Position numbers and translations under genes: made by a program
The notes under the pieces: model-generated
Database searches by the model: none
Seen by the model: only the letters and a program-made list of their open reading frames with translations
What the model was told of the DNA's origin: nothing
Assembly (NCBI GenBank): GCA_014804645.1
Contig: JAAUZI010000027.1
Span: 81,451 to 145,450 of the forward strand
Direction: 5' to 3'
DNA from: Lachnospiraceae bacterium
Lineage (GTDB): Bacteria; Bacillota; Clostridia; Lachnospirales; Lachnospiraceae
DNA: 64,000 nucleotides
Shown: positions 9,005-18,213 of the stretch, piece after piece
Numbering within the stretch: position 1 is the stretch's first letter
How the letters are laid out: each line of letters opens with the position of its first letter

Positions 9005-10558
9005 ATGAAGAAGATACCGGATGTGGTAGAAAAAATATGTACAAAGGCGGTACACGGGCTGCTGCTGCTGATCAGTCTGGTGCTGGGATACTGGGCCGTC
9101 CGTTACACGCACGGCTATCCCACGAATCTCAAGGAGGACTACATCGCAATTGAGCCGGACTCCATTGCGCAAAATCTCCTCTGTTTCTGCGTTGTACTGG
9201 CAGTGACCTGGCTGATACAGTGGGCGGTGCTGCGGGGGGAGGAGAGCGCAAGGAGAAAGCGAGTGCGCCGGATTGCCGTGGCCGTGACTGTGCTGATGGG
9301 CGCGCTGCTCGCCGTGTGGGTCTCTGTCTGCCATATCACACCGGTGTGGGACCAGATGCAGGTGTATCTGGACGCCATGGATTTCAAGGCCGGGAATTTC
9401 CGGGATATGACAGGATATATCTATATGTGTCCCCACCAGTATGGGCTGACTTTTCTGTATGAGATATTTCTGGCGTTCGGCGGAGGCTATCGGCTGCTGC
9501 AGTATATCAATGTGCTGATGGTCATGTGTGTCGTATGGTGCTCCTATGCTTTGGTGGAGGAACTGTTCGGAGATGTGAGAGCCTCATTGTATGTGATTTT
9601 TGGGAATATGTTGTTCTTTCCCCTGTGGATCTATGTCAATTATGTGTACGGAGAGCTGCTTTCCATGGGCTTTAGTATGCTGGGAATCTGGCTGCTGGTG
9701 CGCTGGTGCCACAGGAAAAAAATTATCTATGGTCTGCTGTCCCTGTTGTCTCTGAGTGTGGCAGTGCTGGCCAGGACCAATGTGCTGGTTCTGCTGATCG
9801 CGGTGTGTATCGCTCTGCTGGTTCATGGGCTGGCAAAGAGAAATATCCAGATACTGGTGGCGGCGGTGCTCACTATACTGGTGCCGCTGGGCGCCGTGGG
9901 GGCCATGCGTCTGAGTTATGAGCTGAGATCGGGCATAGAGATAAGCGGCGGCATACCGTCCAGCATGTATGTGGCAATGGGCATGCAGCGGTCCGCCGGG
10001 GGAGCCGGCGTCTACAACGGATACAACAATTCCGTGTTCAGGGGAGAGGCCGGCAGCGACGAGGACAAGGCCAACGAGATAGCTATGACCTATATTCGGG
10101 GGCGGCTGCAGGAGTTTCAGGCAGCCCCGGTTATGGCGAAAGATTTTTATAAAGAGAAACTCCAGGAGCAGTGGAACGAACCTACTTTCTGCAGTCTGGT
10201 GATGACGGCCACCTTTGAGACGCCTCCGGAGGGAATGGTGGAAAAGCTCTACTACGGTTCCTGGCAGCAACGGTATCGCGACTTTATGAACCGGTATGTG
10301 ACGGTGTTGCATTTGGGTGTGATTCTGTACTGCGCCGCCGGTCTGCTGCGAAAGAGCGATATGCTGCAGTGTCTGATGCTGATCGGCGTTATCGGCGGAT
10401 TTCTGTTCAGTATACTGTGGGAGGCGAAATCCAGATATGTACTGCCCTATATAGTCCTGCTGATCCCCTATATGGCGCTGGGAATTTCCGCGGCCCAAGC
10501 CTGTCTGAGCGGTCTGGTGGCGGGGGTGAGAAAAAAGGCAAAGCAGAATCATTCGTGA
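9005..10558 (+). CDS. Polytopic membrane protein, GT-C-like, paralogue of the gene at 18214-19770
   Basis: This 517-residue protein has about eleven membrane helices. It shares with the 518-residue protein at 18214-19770 a conserved external region (AMGMQ followed about ten residues later by YNGYN), the segment FYKEKLQEQW (FYTEKFLSQW in the paralogue) and the C-terminal GGFLF-x-x-x-WEAKSRYVLPY (WEANSRYILPY). After the third helix comes TPVWDQMQVYLDAM near residue 113, the likely acidic-loop motif. The conserved external WEA(K/N)SRY block suggests a common catalytic or acceptor-binding function. GGAGGGTG stands about 11 bases before the ATG. The two paralogues being in one locus on opposite strands suggests duplication followed by divergence toward different sugars. 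Confidence 0.6.
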   Translation: MKKIPDVVEKICTKAVHGLLLLISLVLGYWAVRYTHGYPTNLKEDYIAIEPDSIAQNLLCFCVVLAVTWLIQWAVLRGEESARRKRVRRIAVAVTVLMGALLAVWVSVCHITPVWDQMQVYLDAMDFKAGNFRDMTGYIYMCPHQYGLTFLYEIFLAFGGGYRLLQYINVLMVMCVVWCSYALVEELFGDVRASLYVIFGNMLFFPLWIYVNYVYGELLSMGFSMLGIWLLVRWCHRKKIIYGLLSLLSLSVAVLARTNVLVLLIAVCIALLVHGLAKRNIQILVAAVLTILVPLGAVGAMRLSYELRSGIEISGGIPSSMYVAMGMQRSAGGAGVYNGYNNSVFRGEAGSDEDKANEIAMTYIRGRLQEFQAAPVMAKDFYKEKLQEQWNEPTFCSLVMTATFETPPEGMVEKLYYGSWQQRYRDFMNRYVTVLHLGVILYCAAGLLRKSDMLQCLMLIGVIGGFLFSILWEAKSRYVLPYIVLLIPYMALGISAAQACLSGLVAGVRKKAKQNHS

Positions 10559-10572
10559 GGAGACAGTCTATT

Positions 10573-11109
10573 ATGCGTGAGTACAGTGACCCGGAAATGG
10601 CGGTATACCTGCGGCCCATGGGCTATGAAGATACGGAGCTGATCGTATCCTGGCGCAACCAGGAGGCGGTGCGCAGAAATTTCATCTATCAGGAGCTTTT
10701 TACCAGAGAGGGGCATGAGCATTGGATTCATACCATGGTGGAGACGGGCAAGGTGGTGCAGATGATGATCTGCGAGACGGAGAGTGGTCGGCCAGTTGGC
10801 AGTGTGTATCTGCGTGATATTGACCGACAGCACAAAAAAGCGGAGTACGGTATCTTTATCGGCGGTGAGGGAGCGCGGGGAAAAGGCTATGGAACCATGG
10901 CGGCCCGGCTGATGATTCGCTATGCCTTTGAGGATATGGGACTCCACAGACTGTTTCTGCGGGCATTTGCGGACAATACCCGGGCCATACGCAGTTATGA
11001 GAAGGCGGGCTTTGAGCGGGAGGCCTACCTGCGGGACGACGTGTGCATCGACGGGCGCTACAGGGACATTGTGTTGATGGGAATTCTAAATATACTCACT
11101 AACGATTAG
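10573..11109 (+). CDS. GNAT family N-acetyltransferase (RimJ/PseH/WecD-like)
   Basis: The longer frame to 10369 overlaps the preceding gene; the ATG at 10573 follows GTGAGGAGA with good spacing and gives 178 residues, the normal length of the family. The protein opens with YLRPMGYEDTELIVSWRN, then shows the acetyl-CoA pyrophosphate loop GARGKGYGT near residue 104 and the C-terminal FADNTRAIRSYEKAGF. This is a full, canonical GNAT fold. Candidate substrates made here are a 4-amino-4,6-dideoxyhexose (WecE product, WecD-like role) or the amino-altrose intermediate of the pseudaminate pathway (PseH-like role). The last six codons and the stop lie inside the MITE-like element starting at 11091, so the original C-terminus was probably different. 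Confidence 0.8.
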   Translation: MREYSDPEMAVYLRPMGYEDTELIVSWRNQEAVRRNFIYQELFTREGHEHWIHTMVETGKVVQMMICETESGRPVGSVYLRDIDRQHKKAEYGIFIGGEGARGKGYGTMAARLMIRYAFEDMGLHRLFLRAFADNTRAIRSYEKAGFEREAYLRDDVCIDGRYRDIVLMGILNILTND

Positions 11110-11194
11110 ATTTTCCTTTCTGCACAGTGCATGTTGCCCGATTATGCGGCATGTGCTGTGCGGAAATTGGAAAATCTTAACGTTAGTCAGTATA
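11091..11194. repeat. 104-bp MITE-like inverted-repeat element, copy M1
   Basis: The element begins TATACTCACTAACG and ends CGTTAGTCAGTATA; its outer 26 bp arms match in 23 positions, and the inner part is a second palindrome (GCACAG ... CTGTGC). The reverse complement of this copy matches the copy at 33270-33373 over all 104 bp with about five differences. Both ends can be read as TA plus TACT, compatible with a TA target duplication. It encodes no protein and looks like a non-autonomous transposon. Copy M1 covers the 3' end of the GNAT gene and lies 22 bp before gtrB at 11217. Confidence 0.8.
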
Positions 11195-11196
11195 AT
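11167..11196 (+). promoter_or_regulatory. Possible outward promoter at the right end of MITE copy M1
   Basis: TTGGAA (11167-11172) and a perfect TATAAT (11191-11196) are separated by 18 bp, the -10 box being completed by the base just outside the element. The predicted start of transcription would be only about 14 nt upstream of the ATG at 11217. At copy M2 the equivalent position reads TATAAA with a poor -35. Prediction by eye only. Confidence 0.35.
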
Positions 11197-11216
11197 GGAG
11201 ACGGACAGAGGTAGGT

Positions 11217-12185
11217 ATGGAAGATAAAGATAATATAAAAAAGACAATCAGTTTTGTGATTCCCTGTTACAGGTCGGAGCATACGCTGGAGAATGTGGTG
11301 GCGGAGATATGCGAGACAATGGGGAATCTGGAACAATACAGCCATGAGATCATACTGGTCAACGACTGCTCCCCGGACGGGACCTGGGAGGTTATCCGCA
11401 GACTATGCCAGGAGAACGGCTGTATCAGGGGAATCAATTTTGCTCGGAATTTCGGCCAGCACGCGGCGCTGATGGCGGGGCTGAGGCAGTCCGTGGGAGA
11501 GTATGTGGTGTGTCTGGACGACGATGGGCAGACTCCGGCGGACGAGGTGGGAAAGCTGCTTAACAAGCTGGAGGAGGGCTATGACGCAGTCTATGCCAGC
11601 TATGCCCACAAGCAGCATTCTCTGTTTCGCAATCTGGGCAGCAAGGTGAACGAGCTGATGACCCGGATTATGCTGGAAAAGCCCAGAGAACTATATATTT
11701 CCAGTTATTTTGCGGTGCGCAGATTTGTGGTGGAGGACATGATTCGGTACGAGAACTCTTATCCCTATGTCATCGGTCTTGTGCTGCGGGCTACCAAGAA
11801 TATAACCAATGTAGAGGTGAATCACAGAGAGCGGCAGGAGGGCAGTTCGGGATATACATTGAAAAAGCTGCTGGGTCTGTGGTTCAACGGATTTACTGCA
11901 TTCTCCGTAAAACCTCTTCGCATTGCCACCTGTATCGGATGCCTGAGCGCAGGGGTGGGTTTTTTGTATGGACTGTATACTATTGTCAAGCGTCTGTTCA
12001 ATCCCCAGGTGCCCATGGGATTCAGCTCCATCATGGCGGCCATTGTCTTTTTTGGCGGCATGATTATGATTATGTTGGGATTGATTGGGGAGTATATCGG
12101 CAGAATCTACATCAGCCTGAACAACTCGCCCCAATATGTAATAAGGGAGTGCATCAATGGGGAAGATAAAAAGGGAAACCTTTGA
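11217..12185 (+). CDS. GtrB/ArnC-like polyprenyl-phosphate glycosyltransferase (GT2)
   Basis: The 322-residue protein starts from the ATG at 11217, 22 bp after MITE copy M1, with AGAGG upstream. The GT-A domain shows SFVIPCYRSEHTL, the donor motif NDCSPDGTW near residue 47, INFARNFGQHAALMAG near 78, and the acidic LDDDGQTPADE near 100; these are the family marks of GtrB/ArnC/YfdH. Two membrane helices (about 232-253 and 266-290) precede a short basic tail. The enzyme should load a sugar onto undecaprenyl phosphate at the inner face of the membrane for later use by GT-C enzymes outside. Its end overlaps the next gene by 29 bp, which points to that GT-C-like protein as a partner. A paralogue, also preceded by the MITE, lies at 33397. 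Confidence 0.85.
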   Translation: MEDKDNIKKTISFVIPCYRSEHTLENVVAEICETMGNLEQYSHEIILVNDCSPDGTWEVIRRLCQENGCIRGINFARNFGQHAALMAGLRQSVGEYVVCLDDDGQTPADEVGKLLNKLEEGYDAVYASYAHKQHSLFRNLGSKVNELMTRIMLEKPRELYISSYFAVRRFVVEDMIRYENSYPYVIGLVLRATKNITNVEVNHRERQEGSSGYTLKKLLGLWFNGFTAFSVKPLRIATCIGCLSAGVGFLYGLYTIVKRLFNPQVPMGFSSIMAAIVFFGGMIMIMLGLIGEYIGRIYISLNNSPQYVIRECINGEDKKGNL

Positions 12186-13755
12186 GAGACTGTGGAATCG
12201 ATGGAACCGGGAGAGACGGATTCTGACGTTGAAGGCGGGGCTGATGGCGCTGCTGCCGCTTTTGTGTTGTATTGCGGCCTGTGCCGCTCAGGGAGGCAGT
12301 CTGTCTCAGGTGTATCTGCCCTCCTCCGAGTGGAATGACGAACTGTTCTATTACAAGCAGGTGGAGGGAATTTTGTCTCATGGTTATCCTCAGGGATATT
12401 TTGGATTCAATGAAAGCCATGCGCTAAAACTTTCCTTTGCAGCCTGGAGTCCGGTGCTGGTTTGGCCCTGGCTGCTGCATGGTTTGATTTTTGGATGGAA
12501 TCTCATGGCTCCGGTCTACAGCAATATTTTGCTGCTCACAGTTGCTGTGTTTCTATTTGTGCTGCTGACAAAGCCCGGCTGGAAACAGCTTGGCCTGATG
12601 GCGCTGCTGTTCTGCTGTTTCTGGCCCTACACCCGCTATATGCTCTGCGGTATGCCGGAGATTATCTGTTTCAGTATGCTGATCATATACTGGGGGCTGT
12701 TGATACACACGGCGGAAAAGGAGACCGGCGGCAAGCTGGCGCTGCTGTTTTTGCTGGGAGGAGTAATGACGCTGATGCGTCCGTATCTGATTCTGTTTCT
12801 GTTGGCCCCGGCATTTCTGTGGATTCGCAGACAGAGAACGATCGGTATCGTGGGCTCCCTGGCGGTAATGGGACTGACAGCGGGCGGCTATGCGCTGATC
12901 AAACATTATCTGGGAGCGGAATACTTCACACCGCTGTTCAAAACCGAATGGCTGGAGCCTTTTGGACAGGGGCATATTTTAGGTGGCATTAAGGGTGTAC
13001 TGGCTAAGATTTATTATGAAGGGCGAACCTTTTTTGCCCTCACTCTGCAGGGACTGAAAAGCGGTCTGGCAGAGGGGGCATTTTTTGCAGTATATCTTGC
13101 GCTGTTGCTGATTTTGCTGTGGCAGTGTCTGACGGATTTTCTCAGAAAAAGAAAAAAGCAGGCGCTCCTTAACGGATATCTTGCATTTTGTTTTTTCAGC
13201 ATGTGGATGGCCTTGCTGTTAATGTACAAAATGAAGGAGGGCAGCAAGCATCTCCTGACCTTCATGGCAGTGGGGATTCTGGCGGTGGCGCTGATGGAGA
13301 CCAGATTCTACAAAAAAGCCATATTGATCGGGGCCTTGTGTGTCTATTTGTTCTGGTATCGGGGAGATCAACCCGGCGACTATCAGATATATTTTGTGCA
13401 GGCAGAGAGAGTGGCGCAGGTACAGCAGTGGGAGGAGATTTTGGGCCGGGAACTTTCATTGCGGGAGGAGGATGCACCGAATTTTGACAATGTGGTGATA
13501 TGGACTTTCAGCGATGTGCTGGAGAATTCTGAGTCCGGGGAGACTGTGCTCACAGACTGGCAGGCGTTGTATGCTCTGCCGGAGGGCTGGGGTGTCAGCT
13601 GCTGTTACCGGGAGTACGTGGAGGAGAATCTGGAACGACTGCAGAGCCTCTATCTGGCTATCCCCGTGGGGGGACAGCTGCAGAGCAGGTGCGAAGAACT
13701 GGGCATGGAACAGATTGGGCAGGACGGAAGAGTGTGCGTCTATCGAACGAGATAG
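12157..13755 (+). CDS. Polytopic membrane protein, GT-C-like glycosyltransferase
   Basis: This 532-residue protein overlaps the preceding gtrB-like gene by 29 bp, indicating translational coupling. After a basic N-terminus and helix 1 (about 25-44) comes SSEWNDELFYYKQ, with N60-D61-E62 as the first-loop acidic motif of a GT-C enzyme. About ten helices follow, then an external tail of about 140 residues rich in Glu. The pairing with a polyprenyl-phosphate glycosyltransferase is the strongest hint to its role: transferring the sugar loaded by its neighbour to a glycan outside the membrane. No closer family was recognised. Confidence 0.6.
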   Translation: MGKIKRETFERLWNRWNRERRILTLKAGLMALLPLLCCIAACAAQGGSLSQVYLPSSEWNDELFYYKQVEGILSHGYPQGYFGFNESHALKLSFAAWSPVLVWPWLLHGLIFGWNLMAPVYSNILLLTVAVFLFVLLTKPGWKQLGLMALLFCCFWPYTRYMLCGMPEIICFSMLIIYWGLLIHTAEKETGGKLALLFLLGGVMTLMRPYLILFLLAPAFLWIRRQRTIGIVGSLAVMGLTAGGYALIKHYLGAEYFTPLFKTEWLEPFGQGHILGGIKGVLAKIYYEGRTFFALTLQGLKSGLAEGAFFAVYLALLLILLWQCLTDFLRKRKKQALLNGYLAFCFFSMWMALLLMYKMKEGSKHLLTFMAVGILAVALMETRFYKKAILIGALCVYLFWYRGDQPGDYQIYFVQAERVAQVQQWEEILGRELSLREEDAPNFDNVVIWTFSDVLENSESGETVLTDWQALYALPEGWGVSCCYREYVEENLERLQSLYLAIPVGGQLQSRCEELGMEQIGQDGRVCVYRTR

Positions 13756-13814
13756 CCTGGGTATAGCATATCGGCAACAATATGCAATATTGGATAGAAA
13801 GGCGTGACTACAGA

Positions 13815-15368
13815 ATGGAAGAAATAAGGCGGACGGTTGCCCCATCCAGATTATTTTACCTTTTATTGATCGCAATATGGGTTATGATACTGGCATTGGT
13901 GACAGCGGTGTTATTTATCATGTTTCCGCCCTCTGAGTATACACTGACGGAGTCCTATGTGGAGGAGGAGACCCACAGACCGGCGGAGTACTGGCGTTAT
14001 CTGCGATATCAGGATAAGCTGGAGGAGTGTCAGCCATATATGGCGACCCTGGCAGAGGGAGAGTATGAGGCAGTGTTTTTGGCAATGTATTCTCTGGAGT
14101 CCTTTGACAAGGAGGACTTTCAAAACTATCGCGGAGTGGCTATGCTTAAGATAGAGCCTGTACCTGATAATTCTCTGGAGTTGCTGGGAGTATTGGAGCA
14201 GTTGCTTTCCTGTGACGAACTGCCGGAGCAGATTTATCTGGGGATTGATCCAATAAAAATGGAGCAGCATCTGGCGTGGGAGGAGGAGTTGGACTGGCAG
14301 AGTACGATTGCAGCGCTGATACGGGAGCATGAGGAGATTTCGTGGGAGGTACTTTTGGCGTATCCCTCGCTCGCGGAGTGGCAGTTGCTTGCGGAAACTG
14401 AGAGGGAACAGGGTATAGCAGGCTACAGGAGAGCTATGGAGACTCTGACTCCTCTGGAAAATTTAACATTGTTCTATATTGGCAGTCAGGAATGGCTGGT
14501 TTGTAATCAGGATAATTACACAGAGGATAGTACGTTGAATGTCAGTGTTACCCACACAATGATGTTAAGCGTATTTTGCGACCAAAACTACATTGTGACT
14601 GAGGACAATCAGGAGGAGCTATTGGAGGAACTGGAGGAGACACTGGACATCTGGCTGCAGAATCCTCCTTATGTAAAAGTCAGAGCGGGTGACACGCTGG
14701 TATTTCTGGGAGATAGTATATTTGGCAATTATACGGACAGCACGTCTGTTCCTGGGGTGGCGGCATATTTTACAGGGGCAAACTGTATTAACTGCGGCTA
14801 TGGAGGAATATGTCTGGCCACAGGGGATTGGAATATAGCCGGTATAGATGTGATAGCAAATTTGTGCAATGGGCAGACGGGTGATATACCCGAAGGGAAA
14901 GCCGCTTATAGTGGAATACAGGATTTTGCTCAGGGCGGAGAGGTCAATGGGCGTTTGGTGTTCCTTATAAATTATGGAATTAATGACTATTTATGGGGGA
15001 ATCCTATAGAACTAGAAGATAAATATGCGGTGAATTCTTATACCGGTGCCATGAGGACGGGAATAGAGCAACTACAGATGTTTTTTCCGGATGCGGAGAT
15101 TGTTGTTCTCTCGCCGAGCTATATCACCTATTGGGACTGTGGTATTCAGATCGTCGGTGAGAACGGCGGTATCTTGAAGGAGTATGTTGAGGCAGCCATA
15201 GAGGTAGCGCAGGAATACGGACTGCCCTATATGAATATCTATGAAGACTTGGAAACATGTGCGGAGACAGAAGACATACTGTTGGCGGATGGCGTCCATC
15301 TCAATGAACGGGGACGTTTTCGCCTGGGCATGCTGATTTGCGAGAAATTAGACGATATAATACAATAG
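13815..15368 (+). CDS. Membrane-anchored SGNH/GDSL hydrolase
   Basis: The start is ATG 13815, preceded by AGAAAGGCG; the upstream in-frame ATG at 13782 lacks a site. The 517-residue protein has one N-terminal membrane helix (about 14-37), then a Glu-rich external region of about 230 residues of unknown function, and finally an SGNH domain: block I FLGDSIFGNY near 298, block II Gly in CGYGG near 328, block III NYGIND near 389 and the catalytic block V ADGVHLNERG near 491. The catalytic Ser, Asp and His are all present. SGNH enzymes at polysaccharide loci remove or transfer O-acetyl groups; with acyltransferase 3 at 34341 the likely role is glycan O-acylation chemistry outside the cell. It ends just before a bidirectional terminator. 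Confidence 0.8.
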   Translation: MEEIRRTVAPSRLFYLLLIAIWVMILALVTAVLFIMFPPSEYTLTESYVEEETHRPAEYWRYLRYQDKLEECQPYMATLAEGEYEAVFLAMYSLESFDKEDFQNYRGVAMLKIEPVPDNSLELLGVLEQLLSCDELPEQIYLGIDPIKMEQHLAWEEELDWQSTIAALIREHEEISWEVLLAYPSLAEWQLLAETEREQGIAGYRRAMETLTPLENLTLFYIGSQEWLVCNQDNYTEDSTLNVSVTHTMMLSVFCDQNYIVTEDNQEELLEELEETLDIWLQNPPYVKVRAGDTLVFLGDSIFGNYTDSTSVPGVAAYFTGANCINCGYGGICLATGDWNIAGIDVIANLCNGQTGDIPEGKAAYSGIQDFAQGGEVNGRLVFLINYGINDYLWGNPIELEDKYAVNSYTGAMRTGIEQLQMFFPDAEIVVLSPSYITYWDCGIQIVGENGGILKEYVEAAIEVAQEYGLPYMNIYEDLETCAETEDILLADGVHLNERGRFRLGMLICEKLDDIIQ

Positions 15369-15371
15369 AAC

Positions 15372-15411
15372 GTAAGCGGTGCATCTGGCAAAAAGCAAAT
15401 GCACCGCTTAC
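15372..15411. terminator. Bidirectional terminator between convergent genes
   Basis: GTAAGCGGTGCAT (15372-15384) pairs perfectly with ATGCACCGCTTAC (15399-15411) around a 14-nt A-rich loop. It lies between the stop of the SGNH gene (plus) and the stop of pseC (minus). The U-run is short on both sides, so strength is uncertain, but the position and the 13-bp stem support a shared terminator. Confidence 0.75.
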
Positions 15412-15434
15412 ACTCGTTTAGATAGATACCTTTT

Positions 15435-16634
15435 TCATCGTCTTTCGCTGTAGTATTCCACAAGCTTTTTCACAATATGAATCACATCCTCCACATCCTG
15501 ATCTGTCAGTGAGTAATACAGGGGCAGACTCATAACTTCCTGATAGTAGCGCTCCGCCTGGGGACACAGGCCTTTTTCATAGCCCAGACTCTCATAGTAG
15601 GAGTGCCAGTATACCGGCATATAGTGAACCTGTGAATGAATGCCCTCCGCTCCCATGGCATCAAAGAATTCTCTGCGTGTGCAGCTTAACATCTCGCTGC
15701 GCAGCCGCAGGATATACAGATGGCGGGTGGTTTCGGACGCCGGGATTTCCTGCTGCAGCTGCAACTGGGGAATGCGGGAAAAGGCAGCGTCATACTTTTC
15801 CACAATCTCTCTGCGACGCCGTGAGAATTGATCCAGCTTGTTAAGCTGGCTCATCAGCAGGGCCGCCTGAATCTCCGTCATGCGGTAGTTGAAACCGTAG
15901 GCAGCCTGTTCGTTGTACCAGGGGTCGTCCGTGGGATGTACCATTTGGCTGCGATCCCGGGTGATACCGTGGGCGTGGAGCAGAACCAGTTTGTCGTAAA
16001 GCTCTTTGCTGTTGGTGGTCACGGCTCCACCCTCCCCGGCGGTCACGGTCTTTACAGGGTGGAAACTGAAAGCGGTCATATCCGCAAGGCTGCCCACGGG
16101 CTGTCCCTTATAGCGGGTGCCGATGGAGTGGGCGGCATCCTCGATCAAAATCAGGCCGTGTTCCCTGCAGATGGCACGGATCTCGTCCATCTCCACCGCC
16201 TGGCCGGTAAAGTCCACTGCCACTACCGCCTTGGTGCGAGGGGTGATATGGGCCAGTATGGAAACGGGATCTATATTGTAAGTGTGGGGATTTATGTCCG
16301 CAAAGACAGGTCTGGCCCCGCAGTACAGGGCGCAGTTGGCGCTGGCGGCAAAAGTGATGGGGGTGGTGATCACCTCATCCCCTGGACCGATACCGGCAGC
16401 CAACGCCGCTATATGCAACGCCGCCGTGCCATTGCTGACAGCCACACAATATTTGGCTCCAGTGATGTCACAGAGCCTTTGCTCCAGCTGTGTAGTACGG
16501 GGGCCACAGGTCAGATAATCGCTTTTCAACGTGTCGATTACTGCCTGTATATCCTCATCATCGATAAACTGTCTCCCATAGCTAAGGGGTGTGGTGCGAA
16601 CGGGGGCCCCGCCGCAAATTGCAAGTTTTTCCAT
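15435..16634 (-). CDS. pseC: UDP-4-amino-4,6-dideoxy-N-acetyl-beta-L-altrosamine transaminase
   Basis: This 399-residue DegT/DnrJ/EryC1/StrS aminotransferase starts at MEKLAICGGAP (ATG 16634) behind GAGG with 5-bp spacing that belongs to leader repeat R4. PLP-binding marks are SNGTAALH near 68, the Asp in LIEDAAHS near 166 and the Schiff-base lysine K195 in SFHPVKTVTAGEGG. The start GGxPVR, SDYLTxGP and the whole run resemble PseC more than other members. PseC installs the 4-amino group on UDP-2-acetamido-2,6-dideoxy-L-arabino-hexos-4-ulose in pseudaminic acid synthesis. It is separated from pseF/I/G by 9 kb and lies on the opposite strand, as the last gene of a three-gene minus operon. pseB, which makes its substrate, is not in the window. 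Confidence 0.88.
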   Translation of the reverse strand: MEKLAICGGAPVRTTPLSYGRQFIDDEDIQAVIDTLKSDYLTCGPRTTQLEQRLCDITGAKYCVAVSNGTAALHIAALAAGIGPGDEVITTPITFAASANCALYCGARPVFADINPHTYNIDPVSILAHITPRTKAVVAVDFTGQAVEMDEIRAICREHGLILIEDAAHSIGTRYKGQPVGSLADMTAFSFHPVKTVTAGEGGAVTTNSKELYDKLVLLHAHGITRDRSQMVHPTDDPWYNEQAAYGFNYRMTEIQAALLMSQLNKLDQFSRRRREIVEKYDAAFSRIPQLQLQQEIPASETTRHLYILRLRSEMLSCTRREFFDAMGAEGIHSQVHYMPVYWHSYYESLGYEKGLCPQAERYYQEVMSLPLYYSLTDQDVEDVIHIVKKLVEYYSERR

Positions 16635-16709
16635 AGTTACCTCTTTCTGCATATCGCAAGCATAGCTTGCGATACTGCGTTAATCAGAATTTGAAACGTT
16701 AGTTTCAAA
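16635..16709 (-). repeat. Two-hairpin leader repeat, copy R4 (minus strand)
   Basis: Read on the minus strand, hairpin I is TTTGAAAC-taac-GTTTCAAA (16690-16709), the 14-nt spacer is TTCTGATTAACGCA, and hairpin II is GTATCGCAAGC-tat-GCTTGCGATAT (16651-16675). It ends GCAGAAAGAGGTAACT at the pseC ATG. Both stems are intact, and the hairpin I closing pairs differ from the copy at 41.3 kb in a compensating way. Confidence 0.85.
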
Positions 16710-16711
16710 CC

Positions 16712-18196
16712 TCAGTATCCCAGTGAACTGTAGTCAATGACAATAGTGTCATGCCCATACCATCTGGCTAGCGCCTGATTGCTGCCCTGGTCGGCATTGG
16801 GACCATAGTCTCCCACATATACCGTCAGGGGCTGATTTTGATACGGCATAAGCACGAGATCAGAGACATTGGAGTTTTGTAAAAGTTCTATCCGCTCATT
16901 GTATTCCCGGTCGTAGGCTGCGGCAGTCCCCCGGATAATGTCCTGCAGGGCCTGGACGCTGGCGGAGAGCTTGATGGTGTTGTCGTTCAGACCAATGCAG
17001 ACCTGCAGGACAACGACCAGCGCCAACAGTCTAAAGTATACGGGGTGCAGAACATGCAATCTATCTCCCGAATCCCGGTATCTATTATATACCCAGCCCG
17101 CCAGATAGAAAAGGGAAATGTATGAGGTGAAGATAAATCCGTAATATATTATATTCAAGGCCCTTCCAGGCCCGGTGCTGGACTGGGCATAAAAGGTGGG
17201 ACAGGACAGAGTGCAGAACATACCATACAAAAATGCGGTTACCAGAAAAGGGTGGGGAAAATGAAAATCCATTTTCTGTATGGCGGGTATTACAAAGACC
17301 AGCAACAGCATTGCCCCCAATATCCACCAACCGTTCATCCAGACACCCAGATATGCTGTGCCCTGCCACAGACTGAAGATTATGGTTTTGACTGCCGATA
17401 ATTGGGCAGAATACGCCTGTCTGACCGCATTGCCAGGAGCAATAGCACTGACAGCGAAACAGCCCAGCTGGAACAGGGCGGCACATGTCAGAGCCAGGCG
17501 TCCGGGGCGTTTTTTCACCCAGCACCAGGCTGCGGTGAGAAAAAGCACCAGCATGGACCAGAGCAGCGTCAGGTAATTGCTGCCGCCGACCAGAAATGCA
17601 AGCAAAAAGATGCCAGCAAGCGTTGTTTTTTTGCGTGTAAAGATATACTTGCAGAGCAGACCAAAAAGCAGTATGGTAATGCCGTAAAAGCCGGAATAGT
17701 ACAGACCGCCGTTGTACCAGTAGAAAGCTTCTCCCAGCGAGACGACCCACTGCAGGGAGAGAAACGTCAGTACGGCCCAGATACCGACTTGTTCATGGCG
17801 CTCAAGAGGGATCACATATCTGCGCAATTGACACAACAGATGCCAATACCCGCCCAGCAGGAGTCCGATGATCAGAAAAGGGGTTATAAAATACAGCTTT
17901 TCGGAAAAAACCGTGGGCTGCAAGCGCATCAGAAACATGGCGACATAGGTGCCTTGCCAGGTCTGATAATCATGGGCAACTCCCTGTAGGGCGTTGCCTA
18001 TAGTCCGGGGAATAGAATGGGTGTCCTCCCAGACCAGGTGAGCGTCTATGCCATAGAAGATGTCGTCACCGGTAGGGTGATTATAGCGACTGACATAGAG
18101 CAGGGGGAGCAGGGACAATATCAGCACGATGAGGCATAGAGATGCCAGTATTTTCCCAGGTGGGAGAGTGCGGATGTCTTTGAAAGGTACTTTCAT
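16712..18196 (-). CDS. DUF6056-like polytopic membrane protein (GT-C-like)
   Basis: The start is ATG 18196, preceded by a strong AAAGGAGG with normal spacing, although the frame stays open further upstream. The 494-residue protein has about eleven membrane helices. After helix 1 comes NHPTGDDIFYGIDAH with D44-D45, then WQGTYVAMFL near 87; the GDD loop and following helices resemble the DUF6056 group often found in Firmicute glycan loci. A 90-residue external tail ends the protein. It is the middle gene of the minus operon and lies 17 bp after the previous gene. The GT-C role is inferred from the acidic loop and context; the family name is from memory of its pattern. Confidence 0.62.
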   Translation of the reverse strand: MKVPFKDIRTLPPGKILASLCLIVLILSLLPLLYVSRYNHPTGDDIFYGIDAHLVWEDTHSIPRTIGNALQGVAHDYQTWQGTYVAMFLMRLQPTVFSEKLYFITPFLIIGLLLGGYWHLLCQLRRYVIPLERHEQVGIWAVLTFLSLQWVVSLGEAFYWYNGGLYYSGFYGITILLFGLLCKYIFTRKKTTLAGIFLLAFLVGGSNYLTLLWSMLVLFLTAAWCWVKKRPGRLALTCAALFQLGCFAVSAIAPGNAVRQAYSAQLSAVKTIIFSLWQGTAYLGVWMNGWWILGAMLLLVFVIPAIQKMDFHFPHPFLVTAFLYGMFCTLSCPTFYAQSSTGPGRALNIIYYGFIFTSYISLFYLAGWVYNRYRDSGDRLHVLHPVYFRLLALVVVLQVCIGLNDNTIKLSASVQALQDIIRGTAAAYDREYNERIELLQNSNVSDLVLMPYQNQPLTVYVGDYGPNADQGSNQALARWYGHDTIVIDYSSLGY

Positions 18197-18213
18197 GAGT
18201 GCCTCCTTTATCA

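Noticed and set aside
13756..13814. Gap before the SGNH gene as another leader repeat (CATATCGGCAACAATATG)
   Set aside because: Some likeness to hairpin II, but the 14-nt spacer and the GAGG-start end are not recognisable.
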